From: Rhodobacter sp.
GTDB lineage: Bacteria; Pseudomonadota; Alphaproteobacteria; Rhodobacterales; Rhodobacteraceae
Direction of reading: 5' to 3'
Length of the DNA stretch: 64,000 nucleotides
NCBI GenBank assembly: GCA_027487575.1
Contig: JAIYDJ010000054.1
Span: forward strand, 1-64,000
Positions 55,294 to 64,000 of the stretch are shown in pieces. The translations under genes and the position numbers were made by a program. Position 1 is the first letter of the stretch, and every line of letters begins with the position of its first letter. The notes beneath the pieces are model-generated. The model did not search any database, was not told the origin of the DNA, and saw only the letters and a program-made list of their open reading frames with translations.

Positions 55294-56487
55294 ATGCTGG
55301 CCGCAAAGCGCATCCTGTTGATCATCGGCGGCGGCATTGCCGCCTACAAGTCGCTGGAGCTGATCCGGCTCTTGACCCGCGCCGGGGCGACGGTCGTGCC
55401 GGTTCTGACCCGTGCGGGGGCAGAGTTCGTGACACCGCTGACCGTCGGGGCGCTGGCGGGGTCAAAGGTTTACCGCGACCTGTTTGATCTGGGCGACGAG
55501 GCCGAGATGGGCCACATCCAGTTAAGCCGTGCCGCCGATCTGGTGGTCGTGGCGCCCGCGACGGCGGACCTTATGGCCCGGATGGCCGCAGGGATGGCGG
55601 ACGATCTGGCCGCGACGCTGCTGCTGGCGACGGACAAGCGGGTGCTGCTGGCGCCGGCGATGAACGTGCGGATGTGGCATCATCCGGCAACGCAGCGGTC
55701 TCTGGCCGCGCTGGACGGCGACGGGGTTCTGCGCGTCGGACCGAACGAGGGCGACATGGCCTGCGGCGAATTCGGGTTGGGACGGATGGCGGAACCGGTC
55801 GGGATCGTGGCCGCGATCGAGGCTGCTCTGGGTGGAGGTTTGCTGGCGGGCAAGCATGTGCTGGTGACGTCGGGGCCGACGCATGAACCCATCGATCCGG
55901 TGCGCTACATCGCCAACCGGTCTTCGGGGGCGCAAGGGACGGCCCTTGCGGTGGCGCTGCGCGATCTGGGCGCGCGGGTGACCTTCGTGACCGGTCCGGC
56001 CAGTGTGCCGACACCCGGTGGCGTGGCTGTGGTGCGGATCGAGACGGCGGCGGAAATGCTGGCGGCAGTGCAGGCGGCCTTGCCTGCCGATGCGGCGGTT
56101 ATGGCGGCGGCGGGGGCGGACTGGCGGGTTGCCAATGCGCGGGATCAGAAGATGAAAAAAGACGGCTCCGGGCGGGCCCCTGCATTGGAGTTCGCCGAAA
56201 ACCCCGACATTCTGGCGACCGTGTCGAAGGGGGCGATGCGCCCGGCGCTGGTGGTCGGCTTTGCTGCCGAAACCGACGATGTGCTGGCCCATGCCACGGC
56301 CAAGCGGTTGCGCAAGGGATGCGACTGGATCGTCGCCAACGACGTGTCGCCCGCGACTGGCATCATGGGCGGCACCGAGAACGCGGTGACGCTGATCACC
56401 GCCGACGGTGCCGAAACCTGGCCCCGGCTGGCCAAGGCCGAGGTTGCCCGCCGTCTGGCTGCCCGCATTGCGGCGGCTCTGGCATGA
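55294..56487 (+). CDS. coaBC: Phosphopantothenate-cysteine ligase/decarboxylase CoaBC
   Basis: CoaBC (397 residues) makes 4'-phosphopantetheine in CoA synthesis. The N-terminal CoaC flavoprotein shows [17 protein letters not shown], the [12 protein letters not shown] histidine segment and APAMNVRMW; the CoaB half shows the KMKKDG region. Lengths are standard. It overlaps dut by four bases, giving a coaBC-dut-moeB-like unit. Confidence 0.95.
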   Translation: MLAAKRILLIIGGGIAAYKSLELIRLLTRAGATVVPVLTRAGAEFVTPLTVGALAGSKVYRDLFDLGDEAEMGHIQLSRAADLVVVAPATADLMARMAAGMADDLAATLLLATDKRVLLAPAMNVRMWHHPATQRSLAALDGDGVLRVGPNEGDMACGEFGLGRMAEPVGIVAAIEAALGGGLLAGKHVLVTSGPTHEPIDPVRYIANRSSGAQGTALAVALRDLGARVTFVTGPASVPTPGGVAVVRIETAAEMLAAVQAALPADAAVMAAAGADWRVANARDQKMKKDGSGRAPALEFAENPDILATVSKGAMRPALVVGFAAETDDVLAHATAKRLRKGCDWIVANDVSPATGIMGGTENAVTLITADGAETWPRLAKAEVARRLAARIAAALA

Positions 56488-56951
56488 CGCCCGTGCTGCG
56501 CGTCGTCTGGGAGGACTGGGCGGACCGCACGCTGCCGCTGCCGGTCTATCAGACCTTTGGCGCGGCCGGCGCGGACCTTTGCGCCAACCTGTTGCCCGAA
56601 GACCGGTCAACCGGCTTTACGCTGGACCCGATGCATCGGGCTGTGATCCCGACCGGCCTGCGCATGGAAATTCCAGCCGGGTTCGAGGCGCAGATCCGTC
56701 CGCGGTCGGGACTGGCCATGAAACACGGGATATCGCTGCCCAACACGCCGGGCACCATCGACAGCGATTATCGCGGGCCGCTGGGGGTGGCGCTGATCAA
56801 TCTGGGGCACGACCCCTACACCATCCGCCACGGCGACCGGATTGCCCAGATGGTGGTGGCCCCGGTGGTGCAGGCCGTGTTTCAGGTGGTTGACAGGCTG
56901 TCGCAAACCGATCGGGGGTCGGGCGGGTTCGGGTCGACGGGGCGCGGATGA
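56484..56951 (+). CDS. dut: dUTP diphosphatase
   Basis: A 155-residue trimeric dUTPase that lowers dUTP and supplies dUMP. All five motifs are present: [40 protein letters not shown] and [12 protein letters not shown] 56484 overlaps the coaBC stop and its own stop overlaps the next gene. The coaBC-dut pairing is widespread. Confidence 0.96.
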   Translation: MTPVLRVVWEDWADRTLPLPVYQTFGAAGADLCANLLPEDRSTGFTLDPMHRAVIPTGLRMEIPAGFEAQIRPRSGLAMKHGISLPNTPGTIDSDYRGPLGVALINLGHDPYTIRHGDRIAQMVVAPVVQAVFQVVDRLSQTDRGSGGFGSTGRG

Positions 56952-57982
56952 CAACGGTCTTTGCGCTGATGGCGGCGTTGTGGGGGCTGGGGGCGGTGCT
57001 GCGGACGCCTTACGTCCTGCGCTGGGGCATGGTGGGCGCTGTCTGGCTGGCGGTGGTCGCGTTGCAACTGACCCTGCCCGATGGAAATCCGCTGCGCGCG
57101 GCAACCGGGGGCGATCCGCGGGCCTGGCTTGCGGTGGGCGTGGTGGCTGCGCTGGTGATCGGGTATCGCAGAATACTGGGCCTGTTGCGGAACAGGGTTG
57201 CTTTGCCAGAAGTCGCGCCGGGTTCGGCGTTCCGCCCGGCCGAACTGGACCGCTATGCCCGCCACATCCTGCTGCGCGAGATCGGCGGGCCGGGGCAGCG
57301 GCGGCTGAAGGACGCCAAGGTGCTGGTCGTGGGGGCCGGGGGTTTGGGGTCGCCCGCGTTGCTGTATCTGGCGGCGGCCGGGGTGGGGGTGATCGGGGTC
57401 ATCGACGACGACGTGGTCGAGGCGTCGAACCTGCAGCGGCAGATCATCCATACCGATCAACGAATTGGCATGGACAAGGTGCAGTCGGCGGTGACGGCGG
57501 TGACGGCGCTGAACCCGTTTGTCGAGGTGCGCCCCTACAAGCGACGGCTGGACGAAACCATCGCGGCGGCGCTGATCGGGGACTATGATCTGGTGCTGGA
57601 CGGCTGCGACAATTTCGACACGCGCTATCTGGTGAACCGGATTTGCGCAGGCTTGGGCAAACCGCTGGTTTCGGGCTCGATCACCCAGTGGGAGGGGCAG
57701 GTTTCGCTGTTCGACCCGGCAAGGGGAAGCCCCTGTTATGAATGCATCTTCCCGGTGCGCCCCGCCCCCGGCATGGTGCCGACCTGCGCCGAGGCGGGGG
57801 TGGCCGCGCCGCTGCCGGGGATCATCGGGGCGCTGATGGCAATGGAGGCGGTCAAGCACATCACCGGCGCCGGAGAGACACTGGCGGGGCGGCTGATGAT
57901 CCACGACGCGCTTTATGCCGACGTTCGGGTGATCGGGGTGAAGAAGCGGGCGGATTGTGCGGTGTGTGGGGTAACACATTGA
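56948..57982 (+). CDS. Membrane-anchored MoeB/ThiF-type E1-like enzyme
   Basis: A 344-residue HesA/MoeB/ThiF adenylyltransferase. The catalytic part (about 95-344) has [32 protein letters not shown], and [13 protein letters not shown], and two zinc pairs CYEC and CAVC. The first 90 residues are an added region with two or three membrane spans, which soluble MoeB lacks. It activates a sulphur-carrier or molybdopterin subunit (MoaD/ThiS); the partner is not in the window. Confidence 0.85.
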   Translation: MTTVFALMAALWGLGAVLRTPYVLRWGMVGAVWLAVVALQLTLPDGNPLRAATGGDPRAWLAVGVVAALVIGYRRILGLLRNRVALPEVAPGSAFRPAELDRYARHILLREIGGPGQRRLKDAKVLVVGAGGLGSPALLYLAAAGVGVIGVIDDDVVEASNLQRQIIHTDQRIGMDKVQSAVTAVTALNPFVEVRPYKRRLDETIAAALIGDYDLVLDGCDNFDTRYLVNRICAGLGKPLVSGSITQWEGQVSLFDPARGSPCYECIFPVRPAPGMVPTCAEAGVAAPLPGIIGALMAMEAVKHITGAGETLAGRLMIHDALYADVRVIGVKKRADCAVCGVTH

Positions 57983-58286
57983 GTGCGATGCATTAAAGCG
58001 GGTTCTTTGCGAAAATCCGGTGTCGGATTTGCGTATGGCCTGCATATGGCAAACGTCTGGCAAGCGTACAGCGGTTCGGCAGCGGCGCGTGCGTTAACCA
58101 GGTGGGGCGAATCGGAAGGGCATTGGGATTGCGCGCGTGTTTTCCACCGATCCCCGACTTCCCCTGCGCCAGAACTTCGGTTGCTGCGACCACCCGGCGG
58201 TCAGACGCCGTTCTCCCTTGGCTCCGGATGAATGTCCGCATAGGGATCAAAGCTGCCCGTGGGTTCATGACGTCAGGTGGCCGGAG
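57983..58286. other. 304-base gap between convergent genes
   Basis: Nothing coding is recognisable between the E1-like gene and chaC, which converge on this gap. A 7-bp hairpin, AAATCCG-GTGT-CGGATTT (58013-58030), is the only clear structure and may help termination, though no T-run follows. Confidence 0.35.
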
Positions 58287-58970
58287 CTAGTCTGCCGCAT
58301 CTATCCTTGCTGCGACCAGCCGTTGCAGCGCCCACAACCCGCTGTCGTGGATGCCGCGCTGTTCCAGATGGGTGACGGTGTTCATCAGGTATTCCGCGCC
58401 GCTGCCCCAGTAGCCGCAGGCGCGCGACAGCATGTCGGCCTGATCGGCCAAGGGCAGGCGGCCCATATAGGCCGGGGAAGCGCGGTTCATCACGAAGGCC
58501 AGCGCGGTGGCCGGGCCCGCAGCGGTGTTGACGCTGATCCAGCGGGGCATCGAGTTGATCGGCTTGACGGTGAACTCGCGCCGGAACAGCCGGTCGAGCA
58601 GCGGGCCGGGGTCCACGGCGGGCAGGTCGTAAAGGATTCCCTTGCAGGAGCCGCCCCGGTCCAGCGCCATCATCAGGCCGGGGCAGTCGGGCGTTGCACG
58701 GAAGCGGATCATCCGCAGGCAGAAGCTGCGGTGCCAGCCGTGCGCGGTGGCGGGGCATTCGGCGGTGTGGGCGATCTCGGGTTTCCAGATCAGCGAGCCG
58801 TAGGCGAACAGGCGCAGCGGGCCGGCGGGGGCTGTGGCCAGCATCCGGGCAACCCATTCGGCATAGTCGGCGTCGGTGTGAAGCACCATGCCGGGCGGCG
58901 GGCCGGTATCGGGCACGGCGCGGTGGACGCGGGCAATGTGGGCCGGGGTCAGGGACAGGGTGCGGGGCAT
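58287..58970 (-). CDS. chaC: Gamma-glutamylcyclotransferase (ChaC family)
   Basis: A 227-residue ChaC-type enzyme that degrades glutathione (or gamma-glutamyl peptides) to 5-oxoproline and Cys-Gly. LFAYGSLIWKPE is the substrate-binding YGSL motif, and NTAAGPATALAFVMN and HDSGLWALQRLVAARI follow. The family's catalytic Glu is in the AFVMNR-region context. ATG 58970 is used. It complements gshB, which lies 9 kb away, but no co-regulation is evident. Confidence 0.85.
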   Translation of the reverse strand: MPRTLSLTPAHIARVHRAVPDTGPPPGMVLHTDADYAEWVARMLATAPAGPLRLFAYGSLIWKPEIAHTAECPATAHGWHRSFCLRMIRFRATPDCPGLMMALDRGGSCKGILYDLPAVDPGPLLDRLFRREFTVKPINSMPRWISVNTAAGPATALAFVMNRASPAYMGRLPLADQADMLSRACGYWGSGAEYLMNTVTHLEQRGIHDSGLWALQRLVAARIDAAD

Positions 58971-59022
58971 GGCGCAGATGCTGTCAGACCGGGCGGGCGG
59001 GGTCAAAACCTTTGTGGGCGGC

Positions 59023-59040
59023 GGCGGGGTGAACCCCGCC
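59023..59040. repeat. Short GGCGGGG...CCCCGCC palindrome
   Basis: GGCGGGG (59023-59029) and CCCCGCC (59034-59040) form a 7-bp hairpin with loop TGAA between divergent chaC and the ABC transporter. It is the same palindrome type as at 1321-1340 and 7156-7177, common in Rhodobacteraceae intergenic DNA. Confidence 0.55.
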
Positions 59041-59104
59041 CTACTTGCGCGCCCGTCGGCGGCGCGGCATGCTGTTGCGGATGTATGTGACAGGAGTGCA
59101 CCCG

Positions 59105-59887
59105 ATGAAACTGACCGCCGCCCTTGGCCTGATGGCCCTGACGCTTGCCGCCCCCGCTTTTGCCCAGGTGCCCGATCTGGCGGGCCGCGAGATTGTGGTG
59201 GTGACCGAGAACGCCTATCCGCCGCTGCAGTTTCTGGACAGCTCCGGTGCGGCGGTCGGGTGGGAATACGATGCGATGGCCGAGATCGCCAAGCGGCTGA
59301 ACGCGACCGTGACCTATCAGAACATCAGCTGGGACGCGATGATTCCGGCGGTGTCGGAAGGCCAGTTCGATGTCGGCATGACCGGGATCACGATCCGCGA
59401 CGACCGCAAGGACAAGGTGGACTTTTCCGACAGCTACATGACCTCGGAAATGGTGATGATGGTGCGGGGAGACGAGGCGCGCTTTACCGATGCGGCATCC
59501 TTTGCGGCCAATACCGAGCTGTTCATGGCCGCGCAGCCCGGCACCACGCCGTTCTACGTGGGGGTTTACAGCGTTCTGGACGGAGACGAGGCCAACCCGC
59601 GCATCAAGCTGTTCGAGACGTTCGGTGCGACGGTCGAGGCTTTGAAATCGGGCGATGTCGATCTGGTGCTGACCGATGGCACGGCGGGCGCGGGCTATGT
59701 CGAGGCCAGCGCGGGCGGGCTGAAGATCATCGGCGAAAAGCTGGGGACCGAGGATTTCGGATTCATCTTCCCCAAGGGGTCTGACCTGGTGGCTCCGATG
59801 AACGCGGCGATTGCCGCCTTGCGGGCGGACGGCACGATCGACGCACTGAACAAGAAGTGGTTTCTTGACTACAAGATGGGCCAATAG
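59105..59887 (+). CDS. ABC amino-acid transporter, periplasmic binding protein
   Basis: A 260-residue family 3 solute-binding protein with a signal peptide ([20 protein letters not shown]). [35 protein letters not shown] and the [13 protein letters not shown] segment are classic for polar or glutamate-type amino acid binders. ATG 59105 has AGGAG eight bases upstream. It is followed by a permease but no ATPase in the window. Confidence 0.88.
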   Translation: MKLTAALGLMALTLAAPAFAQVPDLAGREIVVVTENAYPPLQFLDSSGAAVGWEYDAMAEIAKRLNATVTYQNISWDAMIPAVSEGQFDVGMTGITIRDDRKDKVDFSDSYMTSEMVMMVRGDEARFTDAASFAANTELFMAAQPGTTPFYVGVYSVLDGDEANPRIKLFETFGATVEALKSGDVDLVLTDGTAGAGYVEASAGGLKIIGEKLGTEDFGFIFPKGSDLVAPMNAAIAALRADGTIDALNKKWFLDYKMGQ

Positions 59888-59893
59888 CGGTTC

Positions 59894-60685
59894 GTGAAGC
59901 AGGACCACGAGGCCGAGTTTCCCTGGTGGCTGGTCCTGCTGTGCGGGATCGGCCTGTGGCTGTTCTACGAGGTCTGGGCGAACGACATCTATGCGCAGGT
60001 GCTGCGGACCCTGCTGCGCGGCATCGGTGTGACCGTGATGGTGACGCTGATCGCCTATGCCGGGGCCTGCACCCTCGGGCTGGGGCTGGCGCTGGCCTGC
60101 CTGTCGCGGTGGATCGTGCTGCGGCAGGCGGCCCGGTTCTACATCGAGGTGGTTCGGGGTGTGCCGATCCTCGTGCTGCTGCTATATGTGGCCTTCGCGG
60201 CCGCACCCGCCCTGATCATCGCGGTCAACTGGGTGGTGACGCCGTTCGGGCTGGAGCCTTGGCGGACCCGGGACTTTCCGCTGATCGCGCGGGCGGTCAT
60301 TGCCCTGACCATCGCCTATTCGGCCTTTCTGGCCGAAGTGTTCCGCGCCGGGCTGATGTCGGTGGACAAGGGGCAGATCGAGGCGGCGCAGGCGTTGGGC
60401 CTGTCGGGGATGCAGCGGTTCCGGCTGGTGGTGTTTCCGCAGGCGTTCCGGGTGATCCTGCCGCCGCTGGGCAATGATTTTGTGGCCATGGTCAAGGATT
60501 CGTCGCTGGTGTCGGTGCTGGGGGTGGCGGATGTCACGCAACTGGGCAAGGTACTGGCAGCGGGGAACTTCCGCTATTTCGAGACGTACAACGTGGTGGC
60601 ACTGGTGTATCTGACGATGACGATCGGGCTGAGCCTCGTGTTGCGGCGGCTGGAAGCGCGTCTGCGCGGGCGGGACGGGCGGTAG
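59894..60685 (+). CDS. ABC amino-acid transporter, membrane permease
   Basis: A 263-residue HisM/GlnP-type permease with about five spans. The cytoplasmic EAA loop is EAAQALGLSGMQRFRLVVFPQAFRVILPPLGN. GTG 59894 is the only sensible start. No cognate ATPase follows; the next gene is a peptidase after a structured gap, so the nucleotide-binding subunit must be encoded elsewhere or shared. Confidence 0.85.
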   Translation: MKQDHEAEFPWWLVLLCGIGLWLFYEVWANDIYAQVLRTLLRGIGVTVMVTLIAYAGACTLGLGLALACLSRWIVLRQAARFYIEVVRGVPILVLLLYVAFAAAPALIIAVNWVVTPFGLEPWRTRDFPLIARAVIALTIAYSAFLAEVFRAGLMSVDKGQIEAAQALGLSGMQRFRLVVFPQAFRVILPPLGNDFVAMVKDSSLVSVLGVADVTQLGKVLAAGNFRYFETYNVVALVYLTMTIGLSLVLRRLEARLRGRDGR

Positions 60686-60787
60686 CGGAGCGGAGCGCCT
60701 GCGGCGCAGGAGTTTGCCTCGCGTTTCGCCGTTGGCGAACCGCTCAGGTGCGCTCCGCGCGGGGAAATTTGGGCAGAGAAGAAGGGG
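60686..60787. repeat. Structured gap with several hairpins
   Basis: Three nested stems are visible: GCGGAGCGC (60690-60698) with GCGCTCCGC (60750-60758), CCTGC-GGC-GCAGG (60698-60710), and TTCGCC-GTT-GGCGAA (60725-60739). A GGGGAAATTTGGGCAGAGAAG element (within 60761-60785) follows, similar to the repeats near 62843 and 62989. Such blocks are typical intergenic elements of the family and may terminate the permease transcript. Confidence 0.5.
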
Positions 60788-62803
60788 ATGGCGATGGGCA
60801 ATGTATTGATGGACGTCTGGGAGACGCCGTTCGGGCTGCCGCCGTTCGGGGCGATTTCGGATGCGGATTTCGCCCCGGCGTTCGAGGCGGCGCTGGCCGA
60901 GGCGCGGGCAAATGTCGCGTCCATCGCGGCGGACCCGGAGCCTGCGACATTTGCCAACACCATCGCCGCGCTGGAACTGGCCGAAGGCGCGTTGGACCGG
61001 GTGTCGGGGGTGTTCTACAACCTTGCCGGGGCCGACAGCACCGACGCGCGCGAGGCGTTGCAGCGCGACCTTGCGCCGGTCATGAGCGCGTTCGCCTCCG
61101 AGGTCACCAACAACAAGGCGCTGTTCGCGCGGGTGGAGGCGGTCTGGGCGGCGCGGGACGGCCTGGTGGGCGAAGAGTTGCGGGTGCTGACGCTGTACCG
61201 GCAGATGTTCGTTCGGGCCGGGGCGCTGCTGGAAGGGGCAGAGGCGGAGCGGCTGACGGCGGTCAAGGCGCGGCTGGCGGTGCTGGGCACGGCGTTCAGC
61301 CAGAATCTGCTGGCCGAGGAGCGGGGCTGGTTCATGGAACTGTCCGAGGATGATCTGGACGGGTTGCCCGACTTTGTGGTGGCCAGCGCCCGGGCGGCGG
61401 GTGCCGAAAAGGGGCTGGGGCCGGTGGTCACGCTGAACCGGTCGCTGATCGTGCCCTTCCTGCAGTTTTCGCCGCGCCGCGAATTGCGGCGGAAAGCCTA
61501 TGAGGCCTGGGGACTGCGCGGGGCGAACGGCAATGCCAGTGACAACCGGGGGGTGGCGGCCGAAATCCTTGATCTGCGGGCGGAACGGGCGGCGCTGCTG
61601 GGCTATGACAGTTTTGCCGACTACAAGCTGGAACCCGAGATGGCCAAGACTCCCGACGCGGTGCGGGGACTTCTGGTGCGGGTGTGGGAGCCCGCAAAGG
61701 CCAAGGCGATGTCGGATGCCGCGGTGCTGGAAGCGATGCTGCGGGCCGATGGACTGGCGGGGCCGCTGGAGCCGTGGGACTGGCGCTACTACTCCGAAAA
61801 GCGGCGCCGGGCCGAGCATGATCTGGATGAAGCGGTGCTGAAGCCGTACCTGAGCCTTGATGCGATGCTGGGCGCGCAGTTCGACTGCGCCAACCGGCTG
61901 TTCGGGCTGGAGTTCCGGGCACTGGATGTGCCGCTGTACCATCCGGACGCGCGGGCGTGGGAGGTGACGCGCCGGGGCGAACACGTGGCGGTGTTCATCG
62001 GCGACTATTTCGCGCGGGCCTCGAAACGGTCGGGGGCCTGGTGTTCGGCGATGCGCAGCCAGCGCAAGCTGGGGGGCGATCAGCGGCCGATCGTGGTGAA
62101 CGTGTGCAACTTTGCCAAGGGCGACCCGGCGCTGCTGTCTTATGACGACGCGCGCACGCTGTTCCATGAATTCGGCCATGCGCTGCATCAGATGCTGTCG
62201 GATGTGACCTACGGATTCATTTCGGGCACGTCGGTGGCGCGGGATTTCGTCGAACTGCCGAGCCAGCTTTACGAACACTGGCTGGAGGTGCCCGATGTGC
62301 TGTCGCGGCATGCGCGCCACCATGCGACCGGCGCGCCGATGCCCGCCGACATGCTGCAGCGGCTTCTGGACGCCGGGACCTATGACCAGGGCTTTGCCAC
62401 GGTCGAATTTCTGTCCTCGGCGCTGGTGGACCTCGCGTTCCACGAAGGCCCGCCCCCGGCCGATCCGATGCAGAAACAGGCCGAAGTGCTGGAGGCGCTG
62501 GGGATGCCGCGCGCGATCCGGATGCGGCATGCCACCCCGCATTTCGCGCATATCTTTTCGGGCGACGGCTATTCCTCGGGGTACTACAGCTACATGTGGT
62601 CGGAGGTGATGGATGCCGATGCCTTTGCCGCCTTCGAGGAAGCGGGCGATCCGTTTGATCCGGTGACGGCGGCGGCACTGGAAAAGCACATCCTGTCGGC
62701 GGGCGGATCGGAACCGGCGGAGGTGCTTTACACGAGGTTCCGGGGGCGGATGCCGGGGGTGGAGCCTTTGCTGAAGGGGCGCGGATTGCTGGAGCCTGCG
62801 TAG
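60788..62803 (+). CDS. dcp: Peptidyl-dipeptidase (M3 family)
   Basis: A 671-residue M3 metallopeptidase resembling Dcp/oligopeptidase A, cleaving peptides to dipeptides. The zinc site is LFHEFGHALHQML (HEFGH) near residue 460, and FVELPSQLYEHW follows. The N-terminal helical lid and PFGLPPFGAISDADFAPAFEAAL start are typical. It likely recycles periplasmic or cytoplasmic peptides; no signal peptide is seen, so cytoplasmic. Confidence 0.92.
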   Translation: MAMGNVLMDVWETPFGLPPFGAISDADFAPAFEAALAEARANVASIAADPEPATFANTIAALELAEGALDRVSGVFYNLAGADSTDAREALQRDLAPVMSAFASEVTNNKALFARVEAVWAARDGLVGEELRVLTLYRQMFVRAGALLEGAEAERLTAVKARLAVLGTAFSQNLLAEERGWFMELSEDDLDGLPDFVVASARAAGAEKGLGPVVTLNRSLIVPFLQFSPRRELRRKAYEAWGLRGANGNASDNRGVAAEILDLRAERAALLGYDSFADYKLEPEMAKTPDAVRGLLVRVWEPAKAKAMSDAAVLEAMLRADGLAGPLEPWDWRYYSEKRRRAEHDLDEAVLKPYLSLDAMLGAQFDCANRLFGLEFRALDVPLYHPDARAWEVTRRGEHVAVFIGDYFARASKRSGAWCSAMRSQRKLGGDQRPIVVNVCNFAKGDPALLSYDDARTLFHEFGHALHQMLSDVTYGFISGTSVARDFVELPSQLYEHWLEVPDVLSRHARHHATGAPMPADMLQRLLDAGTYDQGFATVEFLSSALVDLAFHEGPPPADPMQKQAEVLEALGMPRAIRMRHATPHFAHIFSGDGYSSGYYSYMWSEVMDADAFAAFEEAGDPFDPVTAAALEKHILSAGGSEPAEVLYTRFRGRMPGVEPLLKGRGLLEPA

Positions 62804-62835
62804 GGGGGGCCAGCCCCCCGTCGCGCAGGCGCGAC
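62804..62835 (+). terminator. Post-dcp hairpins (intergenic repeat type)
   Basis: GGGGGG (62804-62809) pairs with CCCCCC (62814-62819), followed by GTCGCGC-AG-GCGCGAC (62820-62835). These follow the dcp stop directly and look like a terminator without a T-run, in a layout common to Rhodobacteraceae intergenic repeats. Confidence 0.5.
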
Positions 62836-62842
62836 TCCCCCC

Positions 62843-63012
62843 GGGATATTTGGAAGCAGAAAATGAGAGCACGTCGGTTCACCATTCGTTAATCGGGTTG
62901 TCCCATTGTGAACGGGCCGAACAGGGAGGGATCCCGATGACGGTAGCGGGAAATGGCACCTTGCCCCGGCACGCGGGGCAAGGTGTTTTCATTTTCTGCT
63001 TCCAAATATCCC
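62843..63012. repeat. 24-bp perfect inverted repeat flanking a terminator
   Basis: A 24-base sequence starting GGGATATTTGGAAGC (62843-62866) recurs as a perfect inverted copy at 62989-63012. The enclosed 120 bases contain no recognised gene but end in the terminator below. Similar GGRWATTTGG elements are scattered in related genomes; a mobile or regulatory origin is not established. Confidence 0.65.
62957..62989 (+). terminator. Strong intrinsic terminator without an obvious gene
   Basis: CACCTTGCCCC (62957-62967) pairs with GGGGCAAGGTG (62975-62985) in an 11-bp stem, followed by TTTT and then CATTTTC. It is 150 bases past dcp, which already has hairpins at its end, and could instead end a short RNA starting near 62880. 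The minus-strand regulator runs toward it. Confidence 0.6.
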
Positions 63013-63101
63013 CGCCGGAGGCTTCTGGAGCCAAGCGGCTTGTCCGCGCTGGCGACCTGAAAGTCTTGCGGCGCCAGCCGCTCAATTCGACAGACGCGGG
63101 A

Positions 63102-64000
63102 TCAGCGCAAGTGGCTGGGCGGGTGGCCGAAACGGTTACGAAAGGCGCGGGACAGGGTGCCGGGGGACGAGAACCCGGTGCGCAGGGCCACCTCTGCCAG
63201 CGGGTGCCGGGTGTCGGTGATCATCCGTCTGGCCGCGGCGAGGCGCAGCGACAAGGCATAGGCGGCAGGGGTGAGGCCCAGGTTCGCGCAGAAGATCTGT
63301 TCCAGCCTTCGCGGGGACAGGCCGAGCGCCGCGGCGGTTTGCGGTGTGGTTTCCGGGGTGTCGAGGCGGGCTTCCATCCGGGCGATGGCGGCGGCAACGC
63401 GGGGATCAAGGTGGGGGTCGGGTTTCGCCGGGCTGATCTGCGGTTCGGCCCCGTCCCGCGCGGTGGTCAGGAAACTGGCGGCGGTCTGCAGGGCCAGTGC
63501 AGCCCCGTGCCGCGCGCGGATCAGATGCAGCATCAGGTCGGTGGCGGGGGCGGCCCCTGCGGCGGTGAACCGGTTGCGGTCGATGACGAAACGGTCTGGC
63601 ACCACATCGACGGCGGGATGGGTGGCCGTGAAATCCTCGAGGTCCTCCCAGTGCACGGTGGCGCGGTGGCCGTTCAGCAGCCCGGCGCGGGCCAGGACCC
63701 AGGACCCGGCGTCGATCCCGCCGATGGCCGCAAAGCGCGGGGCCATGCGGGACAGGTCGCGGATCAGCGGCGTGGTGGCGACTTCCGATTGCCGGAACCC
63801 CGCGATGACGATCAGCGCGTCAGCCTCCTCTGCCGCGGCAAGCGGGCCGGACGAGGGCAGCTCGATCCCGCAGGTCAGGGGCACCGGGCCTCCATCTGGG
63901 GACACAACGCGCCAGCGGTAGCTTTCGGTGCCGAGATGCCGGTTTGCGGCGCGCAGCGGGTCGAGCGTGCTGGCCACCTCAAGGATCGACGACTGCGGCA
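63102..64000 (-). CDS. GlxA-type AraC-family regulator (5' end cut by window)
   Basis: A partial regulator; the frame is open to the window edge and beyond the apparent GTG at 63977 (upstream residues PQSSILEV fit the family). The N-terminal DJ-1/PfpI-like domain (ASTLDPLRAANRHLG, then GGIDAGSWVLARAGLLNGHRATVHWE) is followed by an AraC-type DNA-binding domain (LGLSPRRLEQIFCANLGLTPAAYALSLRLAAARRMI, then FSSPGTLSRAFRNRFGHPPSHLR). In many relatives such regulators control amine or glycine-betaine catabolism; the target here is unknown. Confidence 0.88.
   Translation of the reverse strand, partial: PQSSILEVASTLDPLRAANRHLGTESYRWRVVSPDGGPVPLTCGIELPSSGPLAAAEEADALIVIAGFRQSEVATTPLIRDLSRMAPRFAAIGGIDAGSWVLARAGLLNGHRATVHWEDLEDFTATHPAVDVVPDRFVIDRNRFTAAGAAPATDLMLHLIRARHGAALALQTAASFLTTARDGAEPQISPAKPDPHLDPRVAAAIARMEARLDTPETTPQTAAALGLSPRRLEQIFCANLGLTPAAYALSLRLAAARRMITDTRHPLAEVALRTGFSSPGTLSRAFRNRFGHPPSHLR

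Noticed and set aside
60182..62872. 896-codon minus-strand frame across the permease and dcp
   Set aside because: Antisense shadow; it overlaps two well-supported genes.
62880..62950. LexA-like GAAC repeats
   Set aside because: GAAC-N5-GAAC has the wrong spacing; the alphaproteobacterial box needs seven bases.

Overview
The window is a gene-dense, GC-rich stretch of a Rhodobacteraceae-type alphaproteobacterial chromosome. The signs are a CcrM-type GANTC methyltransferase, an RpoH-II-type sigma factor with an RpoE-like promoter, a direct-repeat SOS box (GTTC-N7-GTTC), and short intergenic palindromes and GGGATATTTGG-type repeats familiar from this family. Gene order is also typical: rpoZ-rsh, pdxJ-acpS-lepB-rnc-era-recO, glnD-murJ, and lpoA divergent from rsmI-yraN-gshB. 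I see no rRNA, tRNA, CRISPR array, prophage or insertion sequence. Species cannot be assigned from the sequence alone.

Layout. 1-8.1 kb: ccrM with two GANTC sites upstream and a hairpin terminator, a methyltransferase, alkB, mutY, dciA-dsbA-caiB and a LysR regulator. 8.1-12.5 kb: a small protein made of two repeats under an SOS promoter, a PatB/MalY lyase, and def - catalytically dead def paralogue - fmt. 12.5-15.6 kb: TetR and a DUF1501/DUF1800 pair. 15.6-23.1 kb: a surface-glycan cluster of glycosyltransferases and methyltransferases, two of them fusions. 23.1-29.2 kb: rnhA, a secreted double-caspase protein, ispH, a NYN protein and folK. 29.2-38.8 kb: the rpoZ-rsh-DUF2062-pdxJ-acpS-lepB-rnc-era-recO block, in which an A/T-rich cassette with a secreted-type nuclease separates rnc from era. 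38.8-49.8 kb: a VOC protein, an L,D-transpeptidase, trpS, a rhomboid lacking its catalytic residues, murJ, glnD, lpoA, rsmI, yraN and gshB. 49.9-58 kb: comM, a glutathione transferase fused to a TRASH motif, cobU with a phosphatase, then rpoH-II, chaN, coaBC, dut and a membrane-anchored E1-like enzyme. 58-64 kb: chaC, an ABC amino-acid importer without its ATPase, an M3 peptidase, and a GlxA-type regulator cut by the window end.

Most of the content is housekeeping: DNA modification and repair, translation initiation, stringent response, cell envelope, CoA, isoprenoid and cofactor synthesis, and nitrogen control. Many neighbours overlap by four bases (ATGA), indicating translational coupling. 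The most unusual items are the SOS-controlled repeat protein, the rnc/era interruption, three proteins or domains that keep a fold but have lost catalytic residues (deformylase, rhomboid, first caspase domain), the hydrolase-GT61 and GT2-methyltransferase fusions, and two strong terminators with no obvious gene.
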